Of a stretch of 6,213 bases of DNA, positions 1 through 6,213 are shown one piece after another. The position numbers and the translations under genes are program-made. Position 1 is the stretch's first letter; every line of letters begins with the position of its first letter. The notes under the pieces are model-generated. The model had not been told where the DNA came from. It was given only the letters and a program-made list of their open reading frames with translations, and searched no databases. The DNA comes from Halieaceae bacterium (lineage in GTDB: Bacteria; Pseudomonadota; Gammaproteobacteria; Pseudomonadales; Halieaceae): assembly GCA_011523115.1 (NCBI GenBank), contig WTHO01000045.1, positions 9,238 to 15,450 on the forward strand. Reading direction: 5' to 3'.

Positions 1-216
<216 letters not shown>

Positions 217-229
217 GCCCCGCATGACT

Positions 230-233
230 GGAG
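230..233 (+). promoter_or_regulatory. Ribosome binding site (GGAG) placing the mreC start at ATC 241
   Basis: GGAG at 230-233 lies 7 bases before the ATC codon at 241, a normal Shine-Dalgarno distance. No comparable purine-rich site stands before the next in-frame standard start, GTG 289, whose upstream bases read GGCGCGAAATTCCTC. The site therefore supports initiation at 241. It is a four-base match only, so it supports the start without proving it. Confidence 0.55.
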
Positions 234-240
234 CAGCGAC

Positions 241-1092
241 ATCAAACCGCTTTTCCTGAAGCAAAACCCGATCGGCGCGAAATTCCTCGTGCTGAGTGTG
301 CTCTGTCTGGTGAGTCTGTTTCTTTTGCGCGACCACCCGCGGCTTCTGGCGTTTCAGCGCGGGGCCACCGATGCCGTTGCAGTGACTGCGGAAATCATAT
401 TGGCACCGGTCGATGGATGGAATCGGTTAGTGCAGTCATTTCAGTCCCGGGCTGCCTTGCAGGATGAGGTTTTTCGGTTACAGCAAGAAAATCGAGTACT
501 GAAAGGGCAAACCCAGCGATTGGTCTCACTACTCTCGGAAAATGCCCGGTATAAAGCACTGCTAAATTCTGCCCGTGATATCGAAGACGAGTTGGTTGCG
601 GCGCAAATTACGTCAGTGTCACCAGACCCCGCGCGTCATATGGTCATGCTCGACAAGGGGTCCATCGATGGCCTCCGGGAAGGGCAGCCGGTTCTGGGCG
701 CTGAGGGGTTGATGGGTCAAATCGTCATGGTGGGCCAGCATAATAGTCGCGCAGTGCTCATCACGGACAGCGCCCATGCGTTGCCGGTTCAGGTGAATCG
801 TTCCGGATTGCGCGCGATTGCCGAGGGAAGTGGGCGTATTGATCAGTTGGTGATTCGCCACCTCGCCGCAACCACAGACATTAGAGTGGGTGATTTGCTG
901 GTCACTTCGGGTCTGGGTGGCCGGTTTCCCCACGGTTATCCCGTTGCTCGTGTCACTGATGTGACGATCTCCCCCGGCGATGCGTTTGCAGTAGTGAATG
1001 CGGCCCCTTCTTCAGCTCTGGATCGCGGGCGCTTCGTGCTGGTAGTTGTGCGTGAGTCTGCCGACTCGATCCAGCCTGGTTCGCAACTTTGA
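241..1092 (+). CDS. mreC: Rod shape-determining protein MreC, probable ATC start
   Basis: MreC is a bitopic inner-membrane protein whose periplasmic domain self-assembles and links MreB filaments to MreD, RodA and PBP2 for cylindrical wall growth. With an ATC start at 241 the protein is 283 residues. It shows a short cytoplasmic N-terminus KPLFLKQNPIGAK, one membrane helix at about 13-29, a coiled coil at about 68-108 (LQDEVFRLQQENRVL and following) and the beta-rich MreC domain at about 110-270. The stretch TDIRVGDLLVTSGLGGRFP and the following HGYPVA are almost identical to E. coli MreC, as is ALPVQV. The C-terminal tail is short; E. coli MreC is about 367 residues with a Pro/Ala-rich extension missing here. 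No ATG, GTG or TTG lies in frame between the mreB stop and GTG 289. Starting at GTG 289 (267 residues) would cut the membrane helix and drop the KPLF motif that E. coli MreC (MKPIF) keeps. The identification is certain and the start is moderately supported. Confidence 0.9.
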   Translation: MKPLFLKQNPIGAKFLVLSVLCLVSLFLLRDHPRLLAFQRGATDAVAVTAEIILAPVDGWNRLVQSFQSRAALQDEVFRLQQENRVLKGQTQRLVSLLSENARYKALLNSARDIEDELVAAQITSVSPDPARHMVMLDKGSIDGLREGQPVLGAEGLMGQIVMVGQHNSRAVLITDSAHALPVQVNRSGLRAIAEGSGRIDQLVIRHLAATTDIRVGDLLVTSGLGGRFPHGYPVARVTDVTISPGDAFAVVNAAPSSALDRGRFVLVVVRESADSIQPGSQL

Positions 1093-1571
1093 ACAAAGCG
1101 CACGCACGCTGGGTTATCTATCTGACGCTTGGCTTTGCACTGGTGTGGATGTTGCTACCGTTCTCTATCGAATGGCGGTCTCTCAGGCCAGATATTGCCT
1201 CACTGGCGCTGTTTTACTGGGTGTTGGCATTGCCCCATAGGGTGGGCATAACGACCGCCTTCGCTGTCGGCATCGCTCAAGATCTGATTGAAGGAGCGCC
1301 GTTGGGGCTGTCTTCACCCGGACTCATGTTGGCAACATTGCTGTTGTTATTGAGTTATCAACGTATTCGTCAGTACGACCTTCTCCAGCAAAGTTTGGTC
1401 GTTCTGGTTTTACTGTTGTTGAGTGCGGGAATCGAACAGTGGCTGCGAAATGGCGTCAACGTGCCGGTGATGCCACTTGAGGCACTGGTCGGACTGCTGT
1501 GTTCAACGATGTGTTGGATACCAGTGAGGGCAATTCTTCGCCAGTCTCGGCGTTATTACGAGGTGTATTGA
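1089..1571 (+). CDS. mreD: Rod shape-determining protein MreD, TTG start
   Basis: MreD is the polytopic inner-membrane partner of MreC in the elongasome. The protein is 160 residues (E. coli MreD is 162). It has about five or six hydrophobic segments, near residues 8-25, 36-49, 54-68, 77-90, 101-116 and 130-147. The family signature is clear: RPDIASLALFYWVLALPHRVG at about 33-53, broken here as RPDIASLALFYW then VLALPHRVG, followed by GIAQDLIEGAPLG at 61-73. The basic end RQSRRYY is also typical. The start is TTG at 1089, which overlaps the mreC TGA stop by four bases (TTGA). There is no good Shine-Dalgarno sequence upstream, so translation probably depends on ribosomes finishing mreC. The stop TGA shares its last base with the maf ATG. 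No frameshift or break is visible. Confidence 0.95.
   Translation: MNKAHARWVIYLTLGFALVWMLLPFSIEWRSLRPDIASLALFYWVLALPHRVGITTAFAVGIAQDLIEGAPLGLSSPGLMLATLLLLLSYQRIRQYDLLQQSLVVLVLLLLSAGIEQWLRNGVNVPVMPLEALVGLLCSTMCWIPVRAILRQSRRYYEVY
1560..1565 (+). promoter_or_regulatory. Ribosome binding site of maf (GAGGTG)
   Basis: GAGGTG, 5 bases before the ATG at 1571, is the strongest Shine-Dalgarno match in the window. It fixes the maf start at 1571 rather than at the upstream in-frame GTG at 1499, which lies inside mreD and would add 24 residues unlike any Maf protein. The site is embedded in the last codons of mreD. Confidence 0.75.
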
Positions 1572-2137
1572 TGACACTGGTGCTGGCGTCGTCAAGCCCT
1601 CGCAGGCGAGAGTTGTTGTCAACCTTGGTCGCGCAATTCGATATTCGGAGCCCGGAAATTGACGAGATCCCCCATCAAGGGGAGTCGCCGGTCGATTATG
1701 TGCGACGGATCGCGACGCAGAAAGCGTCAAAGCATATGTCGAGCGAGCAGATCAACCTCGGCGCAGACACGACGGTAGTGCTGGAAGGTCAGATCATCGG
1801 TAAGCCTTCGGATGTGGAGGAGGCGCGCTGGATCCTGGGTCGTCTATCGGGCAAGACTCATACTGTCTATACGGCAGTCGCGTTGGCGCAGAGCGCCGGC
1901 GTCGACACCCTTCTCAGCGCCACCAAGGTTACATTGACTCAACTCTCGCAGAGCACCATCGACGCATATCTTCTGTCGGCTGAGCCCTGGGATAAGGCGG
2001 GGGCTTACGGTATTCAGGGCTACGCTGGGGCCTTTGTTGAGCGGATCGAGGGGAGTTATTCGGGGGTAGTGGGTCTGCCACTGTGTGAGACAAGGATGTT
2101 GCTTCAGAAGAGCGGTATCGAGCTGAAGCATGGTTAG
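1571..2137 (+). CDS. maf: Maf family nucleotide pyrophosphatase, YhdE type (dTTP/UTP)
   Basis: This 188-residue protein is a Maf/HAM1-fold nucleoside triphosphate pyrophosphatase, which splits NTPs to NMP and pyrophosphate in the cytoplasm. The N-terminal substrate loop LASSSPRRRELL is at 5-16. The catalytic Asp lies in GADTTV (D66), followed by the conserved Lys of GKP (K78), LSGKTHTVYTAV at 92-103, DKAGAYGIQG at 141-150 and SYSGVVGLPL at 162-171. These match E. coli YhdE, the dTTP/UTP-hydrolysing branch, better than the YceF (m7GTP) branch, and the position right after mreD agrees. The exact substrate is inferred from the family. Proposed roles include removing modified nucleotides and slowing cell division; Maf was first noted in Bacillus for blocking septation when overproduced. 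ATG 1571 shares one base with the mreD stop, and the last 8 bases overlap yhdP. Confidence 0.95.
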   Translation: MTLVLASSSPRRRELLSTLVAQFDIRSPEIDEIPHQGESPVDYVRRIATQKASKHMSSEQINLGADTTVVLEGQIIGKPSDVEEARWILGRLSGKTHTVYTAVALAQSAGVDTLLSATKVTLTQLSQSTIDAYLLSAEPWDKAGAYGIQGYAGAFVERIEGSYSGVVGLPLCETRMLLQKSGIELKHG

Positions 2138-5100
2138 CGCCATTCCACGCAAACTCGGGCGCGCCGTGTGGCCTTCGATGGTGACTGCCCTAGTGCTGTT
2201 GGCCGTGTATGTTAGCGGGGGCCGCCTGTTGCTAGGGGCTCTGCCGAATGTTCAGGACGACATAGAGAGCCTGCTCTCTCAGCGCTTTCAATTCGACATC
2301 AGTATCGGGCAGATCTCTGGGACCATGGATGGATTCTCGCCGCGGCTGACGCTCTCGGATTTTGAGGTCACTGATGTTAAGGGTGTCAATGCTTTGCAGT
2401 TGCCTTCTGTGACGCTCGGTATTGATCCGTGGCAAACCCTGCTAGCGCGATCCCTGCGCTTCGAGGAACTCACGCTGACCGCCCCCCAGATTCAATGGCC
2501 CGAGCGCGCCGGCGCAGAGGGGCCGCAATTGCCTGAAGATATGCGCGGTGCGCTGAACAATTTCAAGCGTCTCCAAATTCGGGATGCTGAGATCCTGTTG
2601 CCAACCGGGCGTTCAAATGCCTCGCCACGCCTCAGGTCGCTCATCGTTGACATGGATTTGGTTCGCGATCGCAGTGTTCGTCAGATCAAACTGATCGTTG
2701 AAGCCACTGAGGGAAGGATCTTCTCGGCAGAGGGATCGGGAACCGGAAATCCGTTTGATCTGAGCCAGTTCTCGGGTGAGTTACACGGACACCTGAACAG
2801 TTTGGGAGGTTTACTTCTCGCAGAGTGGTTCGAGCTTGACCTTTCCGTTGAGGGCCAAGCCGACTACTGGTTTGTGGTCGAACAGGGAATGCCCGACCTT
2901 GTCGTGCAAGCGGATTTTAAGAACCTGACTGTTCTTGGTGAGCGCCCACTCGCAATCGATAGCTTCAGTTTTGATGCCGCTTGGACCACCCGTGGCGAAG
3001 CGTCCGAAGTGTGGATAGACAACGCTACCGTTATCTCAGGCGCTCATATTCTGGAGGTTCCCAGAACACAGTTGACTGGTACGGGGCTGAGTTGGCAAGC
3101 CCTGACCGAGAAGTGGAATATCTCTGATGCTGTGAATGTCTTGACGGGCACTGGTCTCTTGCCGGACAAAGCGAACACTATCCTCGAGACGCTCAATCCT
3201 CGGGGATCCATCGATAGTCTGCAGCTCTCTGTTGACTCTTGGCGGGCGCCGCTTTCTGCATGGAATGCGTCGATGGCCGTCACCGACGCAACCACTGATC
3301 CCTATAACAAAGTACCGGGTCTAGCTGGTATTGATGCGTCAATCACAGCTGACAATGCTGGTGCACTCGCTTGGATAAACACGCGAAACTTCGATCTGCT
3401 TCTGCCAAAGGTCTACGAGGCACCGATTCATCTCGATAGCGCGGTAGGGCGTTTAGCGGGTCGGTGGCAGCGAGGCGCACTTTATTTAGAAGAGGGATTA
3501 TTTCTCGCTGAAGCCTCGGATCACAATGGCATTATCGAGTTTGAGATCGATATCCCGCTGTCCAAACCTGCGGTGACAACATTGCAAATGCGGCTGGCGG
3601 TCGCGCTTGAGAATGCTCCCATTTCCGCTCGCCACCCCTACATTCCGTATCGCATGCCCGCTGAGGCATACGCGTGGCTCAATTCTGCGTTGCCGCAAGG
3701 CGAGATAGAACAGGCGATTTTTCTCTGGCGCGGAGGGTTTCAGCCCTACGGCAACGCCGGTCAAACTATGCAACTTGCGGCTCAGCTCCAGAATTTGGAG
3801 CTCGATTACCAGGCCAACTGGCCAGCGGCCTCTGTTGAGCGAGCCGCGCTTCGTTTGAGTGACACAGAAATTGATATTTGGGCCCCGCGCTCCCGCGTCG
3901 CGGAGTTGCCGCTGACAGATACCGCGGTCGGTATTCGGATTCATCCTGACGCAGTGGCATTAGCGATGACGTCCGAAAACAACAGTGCACCCGCCGAGTT
4001 TTTGAGTGGATTACAAAAACTGCCTGCATTGGATGTGGCTGGATCGTTAATGAATGACCTGACTCTGACGGGCGAGTCGGGGGTCAATGCAGACGTTTTT
4101 CTGGGGTTCGATCTCCGCGATGTCGGCAACACCCTTGATATCGACTTCAGTGCCGACTTTGATGACATTGCGGTGATCTCGCAGTTTCTCGATATTCAAG
4201 CCGACAATGTCAGCGGCCCCTTGAGCTATCGGCATGGGACGGGGTTTGAGAGTGCCGGCTTAACCGCCTCGGTATGGGGGCGGCCGTTGCGGGTCGTGAT
4301 TGACCCCGACCTCACGCAAGCACCGGATACGATATTGGCAGCTCAAATCGATGCGAAGGCCGATGTGAGCGATCTGCTGGCTTGGCAGGCGGTTGAGATA
4401 CCTCTGCCGGTGAGTGGAATAACGGCGGTATCGGTTGCGGTAAACGTGGCCGATGACATCAGTGTTGGCATTTCATCTGAGCTGCGAGGGGTGACGGTTG
4501 ATATGCCTCTGCCCTGGGGTAAGTCTGCCCAAGCCTCAGCTCCGCTGCAGGTGATTTGGCGAGATCGGGATTGGGCCGCCTGGGAGATCTTTTGGTTCGG
4601 TCGATTTTCGGCCGTTGTGGATGCGCCAGAGCTGGGCCAGCTGGCGGCTCATCTTGACGTAACGCCCCGCACGCGACCGCCCAAACCTAGTGACATGTCT
4701 CCAAAGCCAGGGCTTGGCGTAACGGGCCATTTACCCTCTCTGGATCTGGCGGACTGGGAGTCCTTTATAAAATCGCTGTCTGGCCCATCTTCGACACTTG
4801 CCACTCCCGCCAGAGTGCAAGACCTTCGGGTGAGCCGCCTGCTTTGGAAAGGGCAGGAGTTGGGTTCTCTGGACTTCCATCTGCGTTCAGACGCTGACCA
4901 CTTGCTGATGGATCTCGACCTGCCGTGGCTGGGCGCGACGTACTCGCAAGAGAGGCGGATAGGAGTTACGGAGTCCGATGGCGGCGTCGACGCGCCAACC
5001 GAGCGAGTGCTGCGTCTTACTTACCTTGATCTCGATAGATTGCCTCAGTTCGGTGATGAAATGGTGGACGGGCAATTGCCAGATCCAGAGAGTGGACTTG

Positions 5101-5993
5101 GGCGGTGGATGCGGCAACTGCCGGTAGAAATAGAGAGAGTCCGCCGCGGCAGTACCGATCTAGGCAACCTGCAGCTGACGATCGATTATCTGGAAAACGA
5201 CGGCTGGCGCTTTCAGGATATTGAAGGCAACTTTTTGGGCGTTCAGTGGCTACCGAGCACATACATCGCATGGCGTGCCGAGGGGGAGGAGGCTACTGCC
5301 CTGACACTGGCTGCTGAACTGAACGACATAGCGGGTTCTCTGGAATTGGTCGGGGTGTCGCCGATCGCTGAGACCCGCGGCGGGCGTATTGACGCAAATT
5401 GGCATTGGCCTGGCAGTCCGCAAGATTTCCAACTCACAGCTGTCTCGGGCACCTTGGATCTTGAAATGCAGTCTGGTTCCTTTTTGTCAGCAAACTCTGA
5501 GGCAACAGGCGTTCTGCGGCTGCTCAGCCTGTTGAACCTTTCTGGGCTATTCCGTCGGGCAAATATGAATCAATTGTTCGACCCTGGCGTGACCTTTGAT
5601 AGAGCAGTGGGCCGATTCGAATTCGATCAAGGACTGATGCGCATCCCTGATTTTTCTATCGAGGGTTCGGGCGGTTATTTTAACTTCACGAGCGACGTGG
5701 ACCTGCTGAACGAGACCTTGAATGGCGAGCTGGTTGTCACGCTGCCTCTTGTTGAGAATATTCCCTGGGTCGCAGCATTGGCGGGGGGACTACCTGTTGC
5801 GGCGGGCACGTACTTGGTCAGCAAGGTTTTTGAGGACCAAGTCAATCAACTGTCGAGTGGTGTTTACAGTGTGAGCGGGAGCCTGGAAGAACCCGAAGTT
5901 GTGTTTGAACGCGTATTCGATGCCAAGACGCGGATGAGTCCGACAGCGGCTCAAGGTTCTTCTGACGCTGAATCGGCCAGCTCGGTCAAATAG
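2130..5993 (+). CDS. yhdP: YhdP family AsmA-like phospholipid transporter
   Basis: YhdP is a giant AsmA-family protein anchored in the inner membrane. Together with TamB and YdbH it carries phospholipids to the outer membrane in E. coli. This one has 1287 residues, close to E. coli YhdP (1266). A single membrane helix lies at about 12-30 (WPSMVTALVLLAVYVSGG). It is followed by the family's N-terminal block with FSPRLTLSDFEV and LPSVTLGIDPWQTLL, then a very long beta-strand-rich periplasmic region (DUF3971-like centre) expected to fold as a lipid-carrying groove. The AsmA-like C-terminal domain spans about 1105-1265, including FDRAVGRFEFDQG and the hydrophobic stretch WVAALAGGLPVAAGTYLVSK near 1211-1230. 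The last 25 or so residues are a Ser/Ala-rich tail. The ATG at 2130 overlaps the end of maf by 8 bases and has only a weak GAG (2120-2122) before it, so coupling to maf is likely. rng, usually found between these two genes, is absent. Confidence 0.95.
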   Translation: MVSAIPRKLGRAVWPSMVTALVLLAVYVSGGRLLLGALPNVQDDIESLLSQRFQFDISIGQISGTMDGFSPRLTLSDFEVTDVKGVNALQLPSVTLGIDPWQTLLARSLRFEELTLTAPQIQWPERAGAEGPQLPEDMRGALNNFKRLQIRDAEILLPTGRSNASPRLRSLIVDMDLVRDRSVRQIKLIVEATEGRIFSAEGSGTGNPFDLSQFSGELHGHLNSLGGLLLAEWFELDLSVEGQADYWFVVEQGMPDLVVQADFKNLTVLGERPLAIDSFSFDAAWTTRGEASEVWIDNATVISGAHILEVPRTQLTGTGLSWQALTEKWNISDAVNVLTGTGLLPDKANTILETLNPRGSIDSLQLSVDSWRAPLSAWNASMAVTDATTDPYNKVPGLAGIDASITADNAGALAWINTRNFDLLLPKVYEAPIHLDSAVGRLAGRWQRGALYLEEGLFLAEASDHNGIIEFEIDIPLSKPAVTTLQMRLAVALENAPISARHPYIPYRMPAEAYAWLNSALPQGEIEQAIFLWRGGFQPYGNAGQTMQLAAQLQNLELDYQANWPAASVERAALRLSDTEIDIWAPRSRVAELPLTDTAVGIRIHPDAVALAMTSENNSAPAEFLSGLQKLPALDVAGSLMNDLTLTGESGVNADVFLGFDLRDVGNTLDIDFSADFDDIAVISQFLDIQADNVSGPLSYRHGTGFESAGLTASVWGRPLRVVIDPDLTQAPDTILAAQIDAKADVSDLLAWQAVEIPLPVSGITAVSVAVNVADDISVGISSELRGVTVDMPLPWGKSAQASAPLQVIWRDRDWAAWEIFWFGRFSAVVDAPELGQLAAHLDVTPRTRPPKPSDMSPKPGLGVTGHLPSLDLADWESFIKSLSGPSSTLATPARVQDLRVSRLLWKGQELGSLDFHLRSDADHLLMDLDLPWLGATYSQERRIGVTESDGGVDAPTERVLRLTYLDLDRLPQFGDEMVDGQLPDPESGLGRWMRQLPVEIERVRRGSTDLGNLQLTIDYLENDGWRFQDIEGNFLGVQWLPSTYIAWRAEGEEATALTLAAELNDIAGSLELVGVSPIAETRGGRIDANWHWPGSPQDFQLTAVSGTLDLEMQSGSFLSANSEATGVLRLLSLLNLSGLFRRANMNQLFDPGVTFDRAVGRFEFDQGLMRIPDFSIEGSGGYFNFTSDVDLLNETLNGELVVTLPLVENIPWVAALAGGLPVAAGTYLVSKVFEDQVNQLSSGVYSVSGSLEEPEVVFERVFDAKTRMSPTAAQGSSDAESASSVK

Positions 5994-6213
5994 CGATGTA
6001 GTTTGCGTGAGTGGGCGCGCTCATTGCCGCGCGCCAATTCCCTTGGATGCTGCCTGACCCACTGCCTAAGCCAAGAAACCTCGGCTTGTGGCCACATCGA
6101 CAAAATGTCCCCGATTGCGTCATCTCCGCGCGAGCGGAGGTCATCGCGCGCCGCCTCGATTCTATGCAAGGCCGCAGTCTGATTCCGATGCTGCTTGTCG
6201 AGCGCCGCCAAGG
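5951..6213 (-). CDS. darP: Ribosome-associated protein DarP/YjgA, C-terminal part (5' end outside window)
   Basis: This is the C-terminal 86 residues or so of DarP (YjgA, DUF615), an assembly factor that binds late 50S precursors near the peptidyl transferase centre. The gene runs leftward and is cut by the right edge. The TTG at 6211-6209 reads as an internal Leu, not a start. Recognisable segments are ALDKQHRNQ, then LHRIEAARDDL, the hallmark RGDDAIGDILSMWPQAE (E. coli: GDDAIAEVLNLWPDAD), WLRQWVRQ, and the end RKLHRYLTELAD (E. coli: RQIFQYLRELAE). The family is about 170-185 residues, so roughly half is missing. The stop TGA is at 5953-5951, inside the 3' end of yhdP, and the last few residues (SASEEP) are encoded opposite the Ser-rich YhdP tail. 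The convergent orientation implies a transcript separate from the mre-yhdP operon. Confidence 0.93.
   Translation of the reverse strand, partial: LAALDKQHRNQTAALHRIEAARDDLRSRGDDAIGDILSMWPQAEVSWLRQWVRQHPRELARGNERAHSRKLHRYLTELADSASEEP

Noticed and set aside
224..259. ATG at 224 opening an 11-codon ORF that overlaps the mreC start, possibly a leader peptide or a frameshifted mreC start.
   Set aside because: It lies in another frame from mreC, ends at TGA 257-259, and has no Shine-Dalgarno sequence before it. A -1 slip at TTTT (251-254) would join it to MreC but would drop the KPL residues that resemble the MreC N-terminus, so the ATC start fits better.
1499..1570. Longer maf start at GTG 1499, giving 24 extra residues.
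   Set aside because: The extension lies wholly within mreD, is unlike the Maf N-terminus, and the ATG at 1571 has a strong binding site and sits right before the LASSSPRR motif.
3498..3944. 148-codon open frame on the minus strand within yhdP, with other antisense frames nearby.
   Set aside because: Its translation is rich in Arg/Pro/Gly with no recognisable domain, and it lies opposite a continuous, well-supported YhdP frame; it is a shadow of the coding strand.
6014..6035. Perfect 7-bp GC stem (GGCGCGC / GCGCGCC) with an 8-base loop just after the yhdP stop, a possible terminator.
   Set aside because: Neither strand has a T-run after the stem, and the sequence is coding for conserved DarP residues. 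It may slow transcription but does not meet the standard of an intrinsic terminator.

Overview
The window is an ordinary, fully coding piece of a gammaproteobacterial chromosome. It carries the end of the cell-shape operon (mreB-mreC-mreD), followed by maf and yhdP on the + strand and the end of a convergent darP (yjgA) gene on the - strand. The proteins resemble those of gammaproteobacteria. The gene order is closest to the Escherichia/Pseudomonas mre region. A marine or free-living gammaproteobacterium with a Gram-negative envelope is a reasonable guess, but the genus cannot be named from this sequence alone.

Layout: 1-216 is the last 71 codons of mreB. A 24-base gap leads to mreC (about 241-1092), which has no ATG/GTG/TTG at the expected start and seems to begin at an ATC codon. 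mreD (1089-1571) starts at TTG and overlaps the mreC stop by 4 bases. maf (1571-2137) shares one base with the mreD stop. yhdP (2130-5993) overlaps maf by 8 bases. On the other strand darP enters from the right edge and stops at 5951, so the two genes overlap tail to tail by 43 bases. No stretch over 24 bases lacks a gene, and I see no RNA gene, mobile element, repeat array or CRISPR.

How the genes fit together: MreB filaments, MreC and MreD form the core of the elongasome, which guides peptidoglycan synthesis along the cell cylinder. Maf is a nucleotide pyrophosphatase that travels with this operon in many bacteria. YhdP is an AsmA-like inner-membrane protein that moves phospholipids across the periplasm to the outer membrane. 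Tight overlaps from mreC to yhdP suggest one transcript with coupled translation, joining wall elongation to outer-membrane lipid supply. DarP is a 50S ribosome assembly factor and belongs to a separate transcript.

I found no undescribed system. The points worth a second look are the apparent ATC start of mreC, the run of non-ATG starts in mreC and mreD, the absence of rng (and of nitrilase/tldD) from their usual places, and the antisense overlap of yhdP with darP.
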